DNA from: Rahnella variigena
Lineage (GTDB): Bacteria; Pseudomonadota; Gammaproteobacteria; Enterobacterales; Enterobacteriaceae
Reading direction: 5' to 3'
DNA: 64,000 bases
Assembly (NCBI RefSeq): GCF_003610915.1
Contig: NZ_NSDJ01000001.1
Span: forward strand, 1,798,001-1,862,000
Every line of letters begins with the position of its first letter. Positions within the stretch are counted from its first letter, which is position 1. The translations under genes and the position numbers were made by a program. The notes beneath the pieces were generated by a model that was not told where the DNA came from, did no database searches, and saw nothing but the letters and a program-made list of their open reading frames with translations. Shown one piece after another: positions 24,490 through 36,634 of the stretch.

Positions 24490-26289
24490 ATGAAGCATAT
24501 ACGAAATTTCTCCATTATTGCCCACATTGACCACGGTAAGTCGACGCTGTCAGACCGTATTATTCAAATTTGCGGCGGCTTGTCCGATCGTGAAATGGAA
24601 GCGCAGGTTCTCGATTCTATGGATCTTGAGCGCGAGCGCGGTATCACCATCAAAGCGCAGAGCGTGACGCTTGATTACAAAGCGAAAGATGGGCAGGTTT
24701 ACCACCTGAACTTTATCGATACTCCCGGACATGTCGACTTCTCCTACGAAGTTTCCCGCTCACTGGCCGCTTGTGAAGGCGCATTGCTGGTCGTAGATGC
24801 GGGGCAGGGCGTAGAAGCGCAGACGCTGGCGAACTGCTACACCGCGATGGAAATGGATCTGGAAGTAGTTCCGGTTCTGAACAAAATCGATTTGCCTGCT
24901 GCTGATCCTGACCGCGCAGCTCAGGAAATCGAAGACATCGTGGGAATTGATGCGACGGATGCAGTCCGTTGTTCAGCTAAAACCGGTGTGGGTGTGCCTG
25001 AAGTTCTGGAGCGTCTGGTGCGTGATGTTCCGCCACCGGAAGGTGATCCTGATGCGCCATTGCAGGCACTGATCATCGACTCCTGGTTCGACAACTATCT
25101 TGGCGTGGTTTCTCTGGTGCGTATCAAAAACGGCACCATGAGAAAGGGCGACAAAATCAAAGTAATGAGTACCGGACAGGTGTATAACGCCGATCGTCTG
25201 GGTATCTTCACGCCTAAACGTGTTGATAAAGACATTCTGAACTGCGGCGAAGTAGGCTGGCTGGTTTGTGCGATCAAAGACATCCTTGGCGCACCAGTGG
25301 GCGATACCCTGACGCTGGCTCGTCAGCCTGCAGAAAAGGCTTTGCCTGGTTTCAAGAAAGTGAAACCTCAGGTATATGCCGGTCTGTTCCCGGTCAGTTC
25401 CGATGACTATGAAAACTTCCGCGATGCGTTAGGCAAATTGAGCCTCAACGATGCTTCCCTGTTCTATGAACCGGAAAGTTCTACCGCGCTGGGCTTTGGT
25501 TTCCGTTGTGGCTTCCTCGGTCTGCTGCACATGGAAATCATTCAGGAACGTCTGGAACGTGAATACGATCTGGACTTGATCACGACGGCACCGACCGTTG
25601 TGTACGAAGTTCTGACCACCGGCAACGAAACCATTTATGTCGACAGCCCGTCTAAGCTTCCGGCGCTGAATAACATTCTGGAATTGCGCGAGCCAATTGC
25701 TGAGTGTCACATGCTGATGCCGCAGGAATATCTGGGCAGCGTGATCACCTTGTGTATTGAGAAACGTGGCGTGCAGACCAATATGGTCTATCACGGCAAT
25801 CAGGTTGCGCTGACGTATGAAATTCCGATGGCTGAAGTAGTCCTCGATTTCTTCGACCGCCTGAAATCAACATCGCGCGGCTATGCGTCCCTCGATTACA
25901 ATTTCAAACGTTTTCAGGCTTCTGACATGGTACGTGTTGATGTTCTAATCAACGGCGACCGTGTGGATGCACTGGCACTGATTACTCACCGTGGCAATTC
26001 ACAGTTCCGTGGACGCCAGCTGGTTGAGAAGATGCAGGAACTGATCCCGCGTCAGCAGTTCGACATTGCTATTCAGGCGGCAATTGGTGCTCACATCATT
26101 GCCCGTTCCACCGTGAAGCAATTACGTAAAAACGTTCTCGCCAAATGTTATGGCGGTGACGTCAGCCGTAAGAAGAAACTTCTGCAGAAGCAGAAAGACG
26201 GTAAGAAACGCATGAAACAAGTGGGTAACGTTGAGTTACCGCAGGAAGCGTTCCTGGCCATTCTTCACGTGGGTAAAGAAAGCAAATAA
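24490..26289 (+). CDS. lepA: Elongation factor 4 (LepA)
   Basis: Ribosomal translocase-like GTPase that helps 30S assembly and back-translocation. The 599-residue protein starts [20 protein letters not shown], where the P-loop AHIDHGKS is near residues 11-18. DTPGHVDF and NKIDLP complete the G motifs. The unique C-terminal domain has [14 protein letters not shown] and ends near HVGKESK. I placed the start at 24490 by homology, since the frame is open 111 bases upstream. lepB follows after 27 bases. Confidence 0.98.
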   Translation: MKHIRNFSIIAHIDHGKSTLSDRIIQICGGLSDREMEAQVLDSMDLERERGITIKAQSVTLDYKAKDGQVYHLNFIDTPGHVDFSYEVSRSLAACEGALLVVDAGQGVEAQTLANCYTAMEMDLEVVPVLNKIDLPAADPDRAAQEIEDIVGIDATDAVRCSAKTGVGVPEVLERLVRDVPPPEGDPDAPLQALIIDSWFDNYLGVVSLVRIKNGTMRKGDKIKVMSTGQVYNADRLGIFTPKRVDKDILNCGEVGWLVCAIKDILGAPVGDTLTLARQPAEKALPGFKKVKPQVYAGLFPVSSDDYENFRDALGKLSLNDASLFYEPESSTALGFGFRCGFLGLLHMEIIQERLEREYDLDLITTAPTVVYEVLTTGNETIYVDSPSKLPALNNILELREPIAECHMLMPQEYLGSVITLCIEKRGVQTNMVYHGNQVALTYEIPMAEVVLDFFDRLKSTSRGYASLDYNFKRFQASDMVRVDVLINGDRVDALALITHRGNSQFRGRQLVEKMQELIPRQQFDIAIQAAIGAHIIARSTVKQLRKNVLAKCYGGDVSRKKKLLQKQKDGKKRMKQVGNVELPQEAFLAILHVGKESK

Positions 26290-26316
26290 ATCCTCATTGA
26301 GTTGTAGGGAGTATGC

Positions 26317-27294
26317 ATGGCTAACATGTTTGCCTTGATCCTGGCGATTGCAACGCTGGTTTCAGGGATTATCTGGTGCCTTGATCGTTTCAAGCTGGCA
26401 CCTGCACGCCGGGCTAAAATTGCGAAAATTAAGGCTGAAACGGGCGGGGCGGTTGACGATACAACGCTGAGCAAAGTCGCGAAGCAGCCAGGCTGGGTGG
26501 AAACCTGTGCTTCTGTATTCCCGGTATTGTTAGTTGTGTTTGTGGTGCGTTCATTTATTTATGAACCGTTCCAGATCCCATCTGGCTCAATGATGCCAAC
26601 GCTGCTTATTGGCGATTTCATTGTGGTTGAGAAATATGCTTATGGTCTGAAGGATCCTATTACTCAGACCAAGCTTATCCCGACCGGTGAACCAAAACGC
26701 GGCGATGTGGTGGTATTTAAATATCCGCTTAATCCAAGCGTGGACTATATTAAACGTCTGGTCGGTTTGCCGGGCGACCGGGTGACGTACGATCCGTTCA
26801 GTAAGCAGGTGACCGTTCAGCCAGCCTGCGACAGCGGCAAAAATTGCAACACGGCTTTGGCGGTGACTTATGACACCGGCGTTGCCAGCGATTTCGTGCA
26901 GACTTTCGGCCAGTCTTCTGGTGGCGAAGCCAGCAGTGGTTTCTTTGAAACGCCACCGACAGGCAATGTTCCGCAGGACGGTGTCCGTCTTGTTCAGCGT
27001 AATGAAACGCTGGGCAATGTCACGCATCGTATTCTGACTGTGCCGGGCGCGCGTGACCAACTGGGTGCATATTATCAGCAACCGGGCCAACCGCTGGGGA
27101 CATGGGTTGTTCCTGCCGGCCATTATTTCATGATGGGCGATAACCGTGATAACAGCGCTGACAGCCGTTATTGGGGCTTTGTACCTGAAAAGAATTTAGT
27201 GGGTAAAGCGTCTGCAATTTGGATGAGCTTTAAAAAACAGGAAGGTGAATGGCCTACCGGTGTTCGTTTAAGCCGTATCGGTGGAATTCATTAA
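26317..27294 (+). CDS. lepB: Signal peptidase I
   Basis: Cleaves signal peptides on the outer face of the inner membrane. The 325-residue protein has two N-terminal membrane segments (MFALILAIATLVSGIIW and VFPVLLVVFVVRSFIY). The catalytic Ser is in PSGSMMPTL (about residue 92) and the catalytic Lys in DYIKRLVGLPGD (about 147). MGDNRDNSADSRYWG is the conserved box E. It is co-transcribed after lepA, as is usual. Confidence 0.98.
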   Translation: MANMFALILAIATLVSGIIWCLDRFKLAPARRAKIAKIKAETGGAVDDTTLSKVAKQPGWVETCASVFPVLLVVFVVRSFIYEPFQIPSGSMMPTLLIGDFIVVEKYAYGLKDPITQTKLIPTGEPKRGDVVVFKYPLNPSVDYIKRLVGLPGDRVTYDPFSKQVTVQPACDSGKNCNTALAVTYDTGVASDFVQTFGQSSGGEASSGFFETPPTGNVPQDGVRLVQRNETLGNVTHRILTVPGARDQLGAYYQQPGQPLGTWVVPAGHYFMMGDNRDNSADSRYWGFVPEKNLVGKASAIWMSFKKQEGEWPTGVRLSRIGGIH

Positions 27295-27363
27295 TTAATG
27301 GTGCCCGTTAGCGCAGCATTATATTTCCACTCGTTGTAGAATATCCTTTCGGGCGATAAAAGT

Positions 27364-27411
27364 TGGCTCCCCTGATTTTACGTTTTTATTTAAAACGAAC
27401 AGGAGGAGCCA
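27364..27411 (+). promoter_or_regulatory. Long stem in the rnc leader (RNase III self-cleavage element)
   Basis: TGGCTCC-CCTG-ATTTTACGTTTT on the left side pairs with AAAACG..AACAGG-AGGAGCCA on the right, with only small internal mismatches and an AU-rich loop. A long double-stranded element at this place, about 95 bases before the rnc start, is the known site by which RNase III cuts and lowers its own messenger in E. coli. Confidence 0.6.
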
Positions 27412-27501
27412 CTGCAAACGAAACAGCTTTGGATTGGCTTAGGGCGAAGCAGGCCTGTTCCGTATGCTGAAGTTTTTGACGCATTCTTGATCTATTGGTA
27501 A

Positions 27502-29087
<1,586 letters not shown>

Positions 29088-29098
29088 GGTCCGCGCCT

Positions 29099-29836
29099 AT
29101 GGAAGGCTGGCAACGCGCATTTGTTTTGCATGGGCGACCTTACAGTGAAACCAGTCTCATGCTGGATTTATTCACTGAGGGACAAGGGCGGGTACGCATA
29201 CTGGCTAAAGGTGCGCGTGGCCGCCGGTCCAATTTAAAAGGCTGCCTGCAGCCTTTTACACCTTTACTGGTTCGCTGGAGCGGGCGGGGAGAAGTCAAAA
29301 CCCTGCGCAATGCCGAGCCGGTTTCTCTGGCACTTCCCCTTTCAGGTCTGATGCTTTACAGCGGCCTGTACGTCAATGAACTCGTTTCCCGCGTACTTGA
29401 GCAGGAAGCTAATTACTCTTCGTTATTCTTCGACTATCTTAATTGTCTGCAAAATCTTGCCAGCGCCAGTGGTTCGCCTGAGTACGCTTTGCGTCAGTTT
29501 GAACTCTCGCTTTTACACCATCTGGGCTATGGCGTGGATTTCCTGCATTGCGCGGGCAGTGGCGAAGAAGTCAGCGACACCATGACCTACCGCTATCGTG
29601 AAGAAAAAGGCTTTATCGCCAGTCTGGTCATTGATAATTCCAGCTTCACCGGGCGTGATTTGAAAGCGCTGGCCAGCCGGGATTTTCCGGATGTCTCCAC
29701 GTTGCGTGCTGCAAAACGTTTTACCCGCATGGCACTGAAACCCTATCTCGGTGGCAAGCCCCTGAAAAGTCGTGAGCTATTTCGCCAGTTTCAGGTCAAA
29801 AAGCCTGTCTCACCTTCTGACAATTCTTCCAGCTAA
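29099..29836 (+). CDS. recO: Recombination mediator RecO
   Basis: Loads RecA at gaps with RecR and anneals single strands. The 245-residue protein begins with the OB-fold ([24 protein letters not shown]) and [15 protein letters not shown] helical C-terminal part has [12 protein letters not shown]. It is 11 bases after era in the same operon. Confidence 0.97.
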   Translation: MEGWQRAFVLHGRPYSETSLMLDLFTEGQGRVRILAKGARGRRSNLKGCLQPFTPLLVRWSGRGEVKTLRNAEPVSLALPLSGLMLYSGLYVNELVSRVLEQEANYSSLFFDYLNCLQNLASASGSPEYALRQFELSLLHHLGYGVDFLHCAGSGEEVSDTMTYRYREEKGFIASLVIDNSSFTGRDLKALASRDFPDVSTLRAAKRFTRMALKPYLGGKPLKSRELFRQFQVKKPVSPSDNSSS

Positions 29837-29940
29837 TTCAGATTCCGGGCTACACGTCGCTACTCTCAAGGGTGTAAACTGCAGAAATTAGCTTTTCTGA
29901 TCCACTCATAAATCAATTCATTCTCAAATCTGGAGCTGTT

Positions 29941-30672
29941 ATGGCTGAGTTGCTGTTGGGCGTTAACATTGATCACATCGCGACACTGCGTAATGCACGC
30001 GGTACGGCTTACCCTGATCCGGTTCAGGCGGCATTCATCGCTGAACAGGCTGGTGCTGATGGGATCACCGTCCACCTGCGTGAAGATCGCCGTCATATCA
30101 CCGACCGCGACGTGCGCCTTCTGCGTCAGACTATCCAAACCCGCATGAATCTCGAAATGGCTGTCACCGATGAAATGGTCGGGATTGCCTGCGAAGTTTT
30201 GCCGCATTTCTGCTGCCTGGTGCCGGAAAAACGCGAAGAAGTGACTACCGAAGGTGGTCTGGATGTTGCCGGTCAGATAGATAAAATGACCGTTGCCGTT
30301 TCCCGTCTGAGCGAAGCGGGCATTCTGGTTTCCCTGTTTATCGACCCGGATTTGCGCCAGATTGATGCTGCCGTCGCGGTCGGTGCGCCTTACATCGAAA
30401 TTCATACCGGTGCGTATGCGGAAGCGAAGACTGACCTTGAGCGTCAGGCTGAACTGGAACGTATTAAGCAGGGTGCAGCTTATGCAGCAGGCAAAGGTTT
30501 GAAAGTAAACGCCGGTCACGGGCTGACGTACCATAACGTGCAGCCGATCGCGGCACTGCCGGAAATGCATGAGCTGAATATCGGCCACGCTATCATCGGT
30601 CAGGCGGTTATCGACGGCTTATCCGGTGCAGTACGTGAAATGAAAAATCTGATGAGAGAAGCCCGCCGGTAA
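29941..30672 (+). CDS. pdxJ: Pyridoxine 5'-phosphate synthase
   Basis: Condenses 1-deoxyxylulose 5-phosphate with 3-amino-2-oxopropyl phosphate, the last ring-forming step of de novo vitamin B6 synthesis. The 243-residue TIM barrel shows [17 protein letters not shown] at the start and [26 protein letters not shown] lies near the phosphate site. GGAG lies upstream of the ATG. The stop codon shares a base with acpS. Confidence 0.98.
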   Translation: MAELLLGVNIDHIATLRNARGTAYPDPVQAAFIAEQAGADGITVHLREDRRHITDRDVRLLRQTIQTRMNLEMAVTDEMVGIACEVLPHFCCLVPEKREEVTTEGGLDVAGQIDKMTVAVSRLSEAGILVSLFIDPDLRQIDAAVAVGAPYIEIHTGAYAEAKTDLERQAELERIKQGAAYAAGKGLKVNAGHGLTYHNVQPIAALPEMHELNIGHAIIGQAVIDGLSGAVREMKNLMREARR

Positions 30673-31052
30673 TGAGCATTTTAGGTTTAGGTACGGACAT
30701 TGTTGAAATTTCCCGTATCGAAGCAGTGATTGAACGCAGCGGCGACCGGCTGGCGAAGCGTATTTTATGCGCCAATGAATGGGCTGTTTATCAGCAACAT
30801 CAGCAGCCGGTTCGTTTTCTGGCGAAGCGGTTTGCCGTCAAGGAAGCCGCAGCTAAAGCGCTGGGAACCGGTATTCGCAACGGCCTGGCATTTGAGCAGT
30901 TTGAAGTAGTCAACGATGTGCTGGGTAAGCCGGGGCTGGTTTTTCATGCCCGCGCGGCAGAAATGGCGGCGGAAATGGGCGTGAAATCGGTACATGTCAC
31001 GCTTGCCGATGAGCGCCGTTATGCCTGTGCGACGGTTATTATTGAAAACTGA
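30672..31052 (+). CDS. acpS: Holo-[acyl-carrier-protein] synthase
   Basis: Transfers 4'-phosphopantetheine from CoA to acyl carrier protein. The 126-residue protein has the metal-binding Asp in [12 protein letters not shown] and the [16 protein letters not shown] signature (Glu near 58). [15 protein letters not shown] follows near the C-terminus. It overlaps pdxJ by one base (TAATG), the usual arrangement. Confidence 0.98.
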   Translation: MSILGLGTDIVEISRIEAVIERSGDRLAKRILCANEWAVYQQHQQPVRFLAKRFAVKEAAAKALGTGIRNGLAFEQFEVVNDVLGKPGLVFHARAAEMAAEMGVKSVHVTLADERRYACATVIIEN

Positions 31053-31054
31053 TT

Positions 31055-31093
31055 TGTTGCATCATTCCGTCGGTTAAACGGCGTGATGCAATA
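31055..31093. terminator. Hairpin between convergent acpS and yfhL
   Basis: TTGCATCA and TGATGCAA arms, with an inner CCGT/ACGG pair, overlap the yfhL stop. There is no long T run on either side, so termination is plausible but not certain. Confidence 0.45.
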
Positions 31094-31328
31094 CCACAAA
31101 CTTATCCCAAAGCTGTTCGTTAGTTTCGGTGTGTTGCGGATTGATGATGATGGTATTGTCGATTGGGCAGACGCTCTGACAGGTCGGTTTGTCGTAATGA
31201 CCGACACATTCCGTGCAACGATCGCTGTCAATTTCGTAAATATCATTGCCCATCGAGATCGCCTGATTCGGGCACTCCGGTTCGCACATATCGCAATTAA
31301 TGCATTTGTGTGTGATCAGCAGGGCCAT
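31074..31328 (-). CDS. yfhL: YfhL family [4Fe-4S] ferredoxin
   Basis: An 84-residue ferredoxin with two cluster motifs: CINCDMCEPECP near residues 9-20 and CTECVGHYDKPTCQSVCP near 37-54. The longer second loop is typical of the Allochromatium-type ferredoxins. Its redox partner is not established. It is convergent with acpS, as in E. coli. Confidence 0.94.
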   Translation of the reverse strand: MALLITHKCINCDMCEPECPNQAISMGNDIYEIDSDRCTECVGHYDKPTCQSVCPIDNTIIINPQHTETNEQLWDKFVVLHHAV

Positions 31329-31430
31329 GGCGTTTTCTCATATCGTTCAGTCATCAGGGCGCGCAGTATAGCAGAATTGCGCTGGCACAGGATCTACGTC
31401 AGTGCCTTTCCGCTCCCCGAATGATCCTGA

Positions 31431-32279
31431 TCAAACCAGCTTTTTGACCAGTTCTTCGCTGTGGCGGATCCGCTCCGGTGCATGTTCGGTATCCTGCTGA
31501 ACCAGCGCAACAAAAAGCAGATCGGTCAGTGAATATTGTGCCGTTGTGGCCGACAGCGCGGCTCCGCGTGTGGTCGGTAATTCTGCGACGGTGTACAAAC
31601 AGTGATCGGCCTGTTGTTGCAGGGTATTGGGTGAAAACCCGGTGATCGCCAGCACCTTAGCGCCACTTTCCCGGGCAACCCGTGCCGCCAGATTGATTTC
31701 GCTGCGTTCACCGCTGAACGAAATCGCCAGCAATAAATCTTCCTTTGAAAGCGCCTGAGCTGTAGCAATCAGCACATGTGTGTCCGACTCCGCGATGGCC
31801 GTGACGCCAATTTTCAACAACTTATACGCCAGATCCTTAGCCACCAGTCCGGATGCCCCGATGCCCGTCAGAATGATTTTTCGGGCACTGCTCAGCATCG
31901 ACAATGCGATTTGCAAACGGGGCTCGCTATTGATATCGAGCGTTGCGCGCAAAGCCGATTGTTTTTCTGTCAGCAGTTTCTCGCCCACAACGTGCAGACT
32001 GTCGGTGCTCAGGATCTGATTATGTACGGTGACAGGTTCGCTGTTCTTGGGGGATGCCAGGGATTCACTCATAGCGAGTTTCAGCGCAGGAAAGCCTTTA
32101 TAACCGAGTTTTTGCGCGAACTTCACCACGCCAGACTGGCTGACTCCCGCCATTTCGGCCAGTTTTTGTGAGCTCATATGACGCGCTTTTTCCGGCTGAG
32201 CCAGTAAAAAATCAGCCAGTTTACGGTCATTTTGTGCCAGTGTCGGATACAACTGGCGGATACGGATCATACAACTCAT
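31431..32279 (-). CDS. yfhH: RpiR-family regulator (YfhH type, probable murQP control)
   Basis: The 282-residue protein has an N-terminal helix-turn-helix (SSQKLAEMAGVSQSGVVKFA) followed by KLGYKGFPALKL. A C-terminal SIS sugar-phosphate domain contains ILTGIGASGLVAKDLA. The sequence resembles E. coli YfhH, which also neighbours yfhL. Here it is divergent from murQP, with two palindromes in the 142-base gap. It probably plays the role MurR has in E. coli, binding N-acetylmuramic acid 6-phosphate, which is inference from position. Confidence 0.85.
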   Translation of the reverse strand: MSCMIRIRQLYPTLAQNDRKLADFLLAQPEKARHMSSQKLAEMAGVSQSGVVKFAQKLGYKGFPALKLAMSESLASPKNSEPVTVHNQILSTDSLHVVGEKLLTEKQSALRATLDINSEPRLQIALSMLSSARKIILTGIGASGLVAKDLAYKLLKIGVTAIAESDTHVLIATAQALSKEDLLLAISFSGERSEINLAARVARESGAKVLAITGFSPNTLQQQADHCLYTVAELPTTRGAALSATTAQYSLTDLLFVALVQQDTEHAPERIRHSEELVKKLV

Positions 32280-32364
32280 GGTGGCTTATCCCGGCTTCTC
32301 AGAATACGTAGGTCACGTTTTGCGGATTATGTTATCTAAAATAGCAAATATTCCTCGCAATGAT

Positions 32365-32410
32365 GAATAAAATATTCAAGTATTATGTAATAAATTTGAA
32401 TTAAAAATTC
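32365..32410 (+). promoter_or_regulatory. Two 13-bp palindromes upstream of murQ
   Basis: GAATAAAATATTC at 32365-32377 and GAATTAAAAATTC at 32398-32410. Each has perfect GAATW/WATTC arms, with centres 33 bases (three turns) apart. The second reaches into the ribosome-site area of murQ. They are likely operators of the adjacent RpiR-type regulator. Confidence 0.65.
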
Positions 32411-32421
32411 AGGAGAAAAAC

Positions 32422-33327
32422 ATGAACAGCCCCCTTAACTTAGGCGCACTCGTTTCCGAGAGCCGTAATCCGGATACGATCAACTTAGATGAGATGTCTT
32501 CACTGGAATTAGCCACCTGTTTCAATCAGGAAGACCGCAAAGTCCCTGAGGCCATCAGTAAAGTTCTGCCGCAAATTGCGCAGGCGATCGATAAAGCCGC
32601 GGCCTCATTTAAAGCGGGCGGTCGTCTGATTTATCTCGGCGCGGGGACCAGCGGGCGTCTGGGCGTTCTCGATGCATCGGAATGTCCGCCAACGTTCGGC
32701 GTGCCGCACGGCATGGTTGTCGGCCTGATTGCCGGTGGTCCCGGTGCATTACTCAAAGCGGTGGAAGGGGCCGAAGACAGCGAAGCGCTGGGTGTTGAAG
32801 ATTTAAAGAATCTGCATCTGAGCGCGGATGACACCGTTGTCGGATTAGCGGCGAGCGGCCGCACACCTTACGTGATCGGCGCGTTGCGCTACGCCACGGA
32901 ACTGGGTTGTGCCACGGTGGCGATTTCCTGTAATCCGGATTCACCGATTGCGCAGGAAGCGACGATCGCCATTTCTCCCGTTGTCGGGCCCGAGGCGCTG
33001 ACCGGTTCCACTCGTCTGAAATCCGGTACTGCGCAGAAACTGGTACTGAACATGATTTCTACCGGTGCGATGGTGAAAACCGGCAAGGTATATCAGAACC
33101 TGATGGTCGACGTGAAAGCGACCAACGTCAAACTGGTCGATCGTGCCTGCCGCATCGTTGTGGAAGCTACCGGCGCGGCACGCAGTGATGCTGAACTGGC
33201 GCTTTCTCAGACTGATTTCGAAGTGAAACCGGCCATTCTCATGTTACTGGCGGGCATTGATGCACCACAGGCAAAAGCGCGTCTGGAGCAACATAACGGC
33301 TACCTTCGCGCCGCGCTGGCGGGCTAA
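32422..33327 (+). CDS. murQ: N-acetylmuramic acid 6-phosphate etherase
   Basis: Splits MurNAc 6-phosphate into GlcNAc 6-phosphate and lactate during cell-wall recycling. The 301-residue protein has the SIS domain with [20 protein letters not shown] and PTFG. The catalytic Glu region [10 protein letters not shown] and [20 protein letters not shown] are intact. GGAG lies eight bases before the ATG. murP follows after 14 bases. Confidence 0.97.
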   Translation: MNSPLNLGALVSESRNPDTINLDEMSSLELATCFNQEDRKVPEAISKVLPQIAQAIDKAAASFKAGGRLIYLGAGTSGRLGVLDASECPPTFGVPHGMVVGLIAGGPGALLKAVEGAEDSEALGVEDLKNLHLSADDTVVGLAASGRTPYVIGALRYATELGCATVAISCNPDSPIAQEATIAISPVVGPEALTGSTRLKSGTAQKLVLNMISTGAMVKTGKVYQNLMVDVKATNVKLVDRACRIVVEATGAARSDAELALSQTDFEVKPAILMLLAGIDAPQAKARLEQHNGYLRAALAG

Positions 33328-33341
33328 ATCAGGAGAAAAGC

Positions 33342-34715
33342 ATGGCGACAGCAATGGATAAAACTCACCTGCTGGCTTCTAAGATTTTGCAGGGGGTGGG
33401 CGGCGAAGGGAATATCAGCAAGCTGGAAAACTGCATGACTCGTGTGCGCGTGGAAGTTTATGACGATGCGCGTCTGGATCTGGCCAGCCTGAAAACGCTG
33501 GAGGGGATTAAAGGTTATCTCAGGCAGGGCGAGCAGCATCAGTTTATCGTCGGGCCTGGGGCAGCAGCCAAAGTCGTGGACGCCATGCGTCAGTTGCTGA
33601 GCCCTGCGGGTGCGGCGGGTGAAAGTGATATAGCCCGCAACAAAGCCAATGCCAAAGCCAAATACTCAGCGCCGATGAGTGGCGCGCTGCGAAAACTGGC
33701 GGATGTTTTCATTCCGCTGATCCCGGCATTTATCGCTTCAGGTCTGATTATGGGCATTATTAATCTGCTCAAAAGGCCTGATATCGCCGGTTCCATTGCG
33801 ACTGATTATCCTAATGTTCTCGGCCTGCTGGCGATATTCGGCGGCGCCGTATTTGCCATCATGAATATTCTGGTCGGCGTGAATGCTGCCCGCGTGTTTG
33901 GCGGTTCACAGGCCATGGGCGGCGTGATGGCGGGGATCCTTTCCAGTCCGGCGCTGGCGCAAATTACGCTGTTTGGCGAAACATTACAGCCCGGGCGTGG
34001 CGGGGTGATTGCTGTCTTGCTGGTCGTCGCGCTGATGTGCTGGCTCGAAAAACGGCTGCGCCAGTGGCTGCCGGAATCGGTCGAACTGATCCTCAATCCG
34101 CTGATCACCACGCTTATCACTGCGACGCTGGCAATTGTTATCCTCCAGCCGATCGGCGGTTATATCTCTGACGGCATCGCGCATGGCGTCAATATTGCTA
34201 TCGACAAAGGCGGATTACTTGTGGGTGCAGTGCTGGCCGGAGCCTTTCTGCCGCTGGTGCTTTCCGGGCTTCATCAGGGGCTGGTGCCCATCCACGTAGA
34301 GCTGATTCAGGCGCACGGCTCCAATCCGCTGTTGCCCATTCTGGCGATGGCGGGTGTCGGACAGGTCGGCGCGGCGATTGCGGTTTACATGAAAACGCGT
34401 AACGCACGGCTGAAAAAAGTGATTAAAGGTGCGCTGCCGGTGGGAATACTGGGCATCGGCGAACCGTTGATTTTCGGGGTGACGCTGCCGCTTGGCCGGC
34501 CATTTATTGGCGCCTGTCTGGGCGGAGCCGTGGGCGGCGCGCTAATCTGTTACTGGAAAGTCGCTACGGTCATCACGTTTGGTATTTCCGGGTTGCCGCT
34601 GGCGCTGACCATTATTTCTGGCAAAGTGATGTTGTATCTGGCCGGTTTAGTCATTACGGTATTAGCTGGTTTTATTTTTACCTGGCTGATGGGGTTTAAC
34701 GATCCCGAGGAGTAA
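33342..34715 (+). CDS. murP: PTS EIIBC component for N-acetylmuramic acid
   Basis: Takes up and phosphorylates MurNAc using a separate EIIA (Crr). The 457-residue protein starts with an EIIB domain whose phosphorylation site is the Cys in ENCMTRVRV (about residue 31). The EIIC domain follows with about ten membrane segments and the family loop GEPLIFGVTLPL. No EIIA domain is fused. Pairing with murQ supports the MurNAc assignment over other glucose-type sugars. Confidence 0.92.
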   Translation: MATAMDKTHLLASKILQGVGGEGNISKLENCMTRVRVEVYDDARLDLASLKTLEGIKGYLRQGEQHQFIVGPGAAAKVVDAMRQLLSPAGAAGESDIARNKANAKAKYSAPMSGALRKLADVFIPLIPAFIASGLIMGIINLLKRPDIAGSIATDYPNVLGLLAIFGGAVFAIMNILVGVNAARVFGGSQAMGGVMAGILSSPALAQITLFGETLQPGRGGVIAVLLVVALMCWLEKRLRQWLPESVELILNPLITTLITATLAIVILQPIGGYISDGIAHGVNIAIDKGGLLVGAVLAGAFLPLVLSGLHQGLVPIHVELIQAHGSNPLLPILAMAGVGQVGAAIAVYMKTRNARLKKVIKGALPVGILGIGEPLIFGVTLPLGRPFIGACLGGAVGGALICYWKVATVITFGISGLPLALTIISGKVMLYLAGLVITVLAGFIFTWLMGFNDPEE

Positions 34716-34719
34716 TGGA

Positions 34720-35358
34720 TTGAGTACGAAGCCTGATCGACGGGTGGTCTTTTTTGACCTGGATGGAACGCTGCATCAGCAGGATATGTTCGGAACCTTC
34801 CTGCGTTTTTTGCTAAAAAAAATGCCGCAGAACCTGGTTCTGGTGGTGCCTTTATTGCCGCTGATTGGAGCAGGACTATTCTTTCAGGGGCGCGCAACAC
34901 GCTGGCCGATGAGTCTGTTGCTGTGGGCTATTACCTTTGGTCACAGTGAGGCACGACTGAAAGCGCTGGAACTGCAATTCGTGACTGCGTTTCGCGAAAA
35001 AGTGGTGGAGTTTCCGGTGGTACAACGCCGGTTGCGCGAATATCTGGACAGCGACGATACCGAAGTGTGGCTGATCACCGGTTCTCCTGAGAACCTGGTG
35101 CAGCAGGTTTATAACGCATCGCTGTTTTTACCGCAGGTACGTCTGGTGGGCAGCCGTATCGCCCGGGGTAAAGGCGGGTGGGTGCTGCCTCTGCGCTGTC
35201 TCGGGGAAGAAAAAGTCGTACAGCTCGAAAGCCGGATTGGCTCACCGCTTAAACTTTACAGTGGTTACAGCGACAGCAAGCAGGATAACCCGCTGTTGTT
35301 CTTTTGCGAGCACCGTTTTCGTGTCAGCAAGCAGGGCGAATTGCAGCAACTGGAATAA
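34720..35358 (+). CDS. pgpC: Phosphatidylglycerophosphatase C-type HAD phosphatase
   Basis: HAD-superfamily enzyme (YfhB in E. coli) that dephosphorylates phosphatidylglycerol phosphate at the inner membrane. Motif I FFDLDGTLHQ is near residues 11-20. A hydrophobic insert LVLVVPLLPLIGAGLFF anchors it. Motif II is ITGSPE and motif III/IV lies around YSDSKQDNPLL. The start is TTG at 34720, five bases after the murP stop, with GAGGAG seven bases upstream. An ATG at 34715 hits a stop at once. Confidence 0.88.
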   Translation: MSTKPDRRVVFFDLDGTLHQQDMFGTFLRFLLKKMPQNLVLVVPLLPLIGAGLFFQGRATRWPMSLLLWAITFGHSEARLKALELQFVTAFREKVVEFPVVQRRLREYLDSDDTEVWLITGSPENLVQQVYNASLFLPQVRLVGSRIARGKGGWVLPLRCLGEEKVVQLESRIGSPLKLYSGYSDSKQDNPLLFFCEHRFRVSKQGELQQLE

Positions 35359-35380
35359 ATACTGCGGTATGTTTCAGACA

Positions 35381-35411
35381 AAAAAACAGGCCATTTCTGG
35401 CCTGTTTTTAT
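35381..35411. terminator. Bidirectional terminator between pgpC and the alcohol dehydrogenase
   Basis: AAACAGGCCA and TGGCCTGTTT arms flank TTTC. There is a T run on the plus strand and an A run on the opposite side, so it can serve both convergent genes. Confidence 0.8.
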
Positions 35412-35431
35412 TTGGGCATGTCCTTTAGTAA

Positions 35432-36583
35432 TCAGAACGCGGCTTTGAAAATCCCGACCACATCGGCATGCGTACCCTGAATCGGGTTAGTCAGTGCGCA
35501 GGCATCTTTCAGGGCATTGGTCGCCAGCGTATTAAAATCTTCTTCTTTCACGTTCAGGTCGCGTAATCCGGCAGGAATATCGACATCACGCGCCAGCTGA
35601 CGGATAGCATCGATACAGGCTTTTGCACCTTCTGCATCACTCATCGCTGAAACATCAATGTGCATCGCGGCAGCAACGTCTTTCAGACGCGGGCTGGCAA
35701 CGCGGGCGTTGTATTCCTGCACAAACGGCAGCAGGACGGCATTACAGACACCGTGCGGCAGGTTATAGAACCCGCCTAACTGGTGCGCCATGGCGTGTAC
35801 ATAACCGAGCGACGCATTGTTAAATGCCATCCCGGCGAGAAACTGTGCGTAAGCCATGTCTTCGCGAGCCTGCATATTTTTACCGTCTTTCACCGCGGTG
35901 CGCAGTGAGTCGGTAATCATGGTAATCGCTTTCAGCGCACAGGCATCCGTTATCGGGTTTGCCGCGCTGGATACATAGGCTTCGATCGCGTGGGTCAGTG
36001 CATCCATCCCGGTGGCAGCAGTCAGCCCTTTTGGCATGCCGACCATCAGATGCGGGTCATTGACTGACATCAGCGGCGTGACGTTTTTATCCACGATAGC
36101 CATTTTGATGTGGCGTTCTTCATCGGTAATGATGCAAAAACGCGTCATTTCTGAAGCCGTACCGGCAGTAGTATTGATAGAAATCAGCGGCAACTGGGGT
36201 TTAGCAGAACGGTCAACGCCTTCGTAATCATTGATGTCGCCGCCATTAGTGGCCAGCAGCGCGATACCTTTGGCGCAGTCATGCGGTGAACCGCCGCCAA
36301 GTGAAATGACGCAATCGCAGGCATTTTTTTTCAGGATCTCCAGCCCTTCACGCACATTGCGGGTGGTTGGGTTAGGGTTTGTTCCATGATAAACGCTGCT
36401 TTGCACGTCGCTTTTTGCCAGTAATTCCTGAACCTGTTTAACCACGCCGATATCGAATAACACTTTATCCGTGACGATCAGGGCGTGGCGGAAACCATGC
36501 TGCGCGATAGCGGTAGCCGCATCATTAAGCGCGCCAGAACCAATCACGTTAACGGACGGGATAAAGAAAGTTGCAGTAGCCAT
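35432..36583 (-). CDS. yiaY: Iron-containing alcohol dehydrogenase, YiaY type
   Basis: NAD-dependent group III alcohol dehydrogenase of 383 residues, very like E. coli YiaY. The nucleotide motif [14 protein letters not shown] and [14 protein letters not shown] are present. The metal-ligand region [13 protein letters not shown] and [20 protein letters not shown] contains the iron-binding Asp and His residues. I chose ATG 36583 ([10 protein letters not shown]) because AAGGAAAAC precedes it. The open frame runs to 36652. Its alcohol substrate is not known. A GntR-type palindrome lies 52 bases upstream. Confidence 0.9.
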   Translation of the reverse strand: MATATFFIPSVNVIGSGALNDAATAIAQHGFRHALIVTDKVLFDIGVVKQVQELLAKSDVQSSVYHGTNPNPTTRNVREGLEILKKNACDCVISLGGGSPHDCAKGIALLATNGGDINDYEGVDRSAKPQLPLISINTTAGTASEMTRFCIITDEERHIKMAIVDKNVTPLMSVNDPHLMVGMPKGLTAATGMDALTHAIEAYVSSAANPITDACALKAITMITDSLRTAVKDGKNMQAREDMAYAQFLAGMAFNNASLGYVHAMAHQLGGFYNLPHGVCNAVLLPFVQEYNARVASPRLKDVAAAMHIDVSAMSDAEGAKACIDAIRQLARDVDIPAGLRDLNVKEEDFNTLATNALKDACALTNPIQGTHADVVGIFKAAF

Positions 36584-36634
36584 AATTGTTTTCCTTGTTG
36601 TCAGCTCTTGGTAGGTACAAGGAAACCTTAATAT

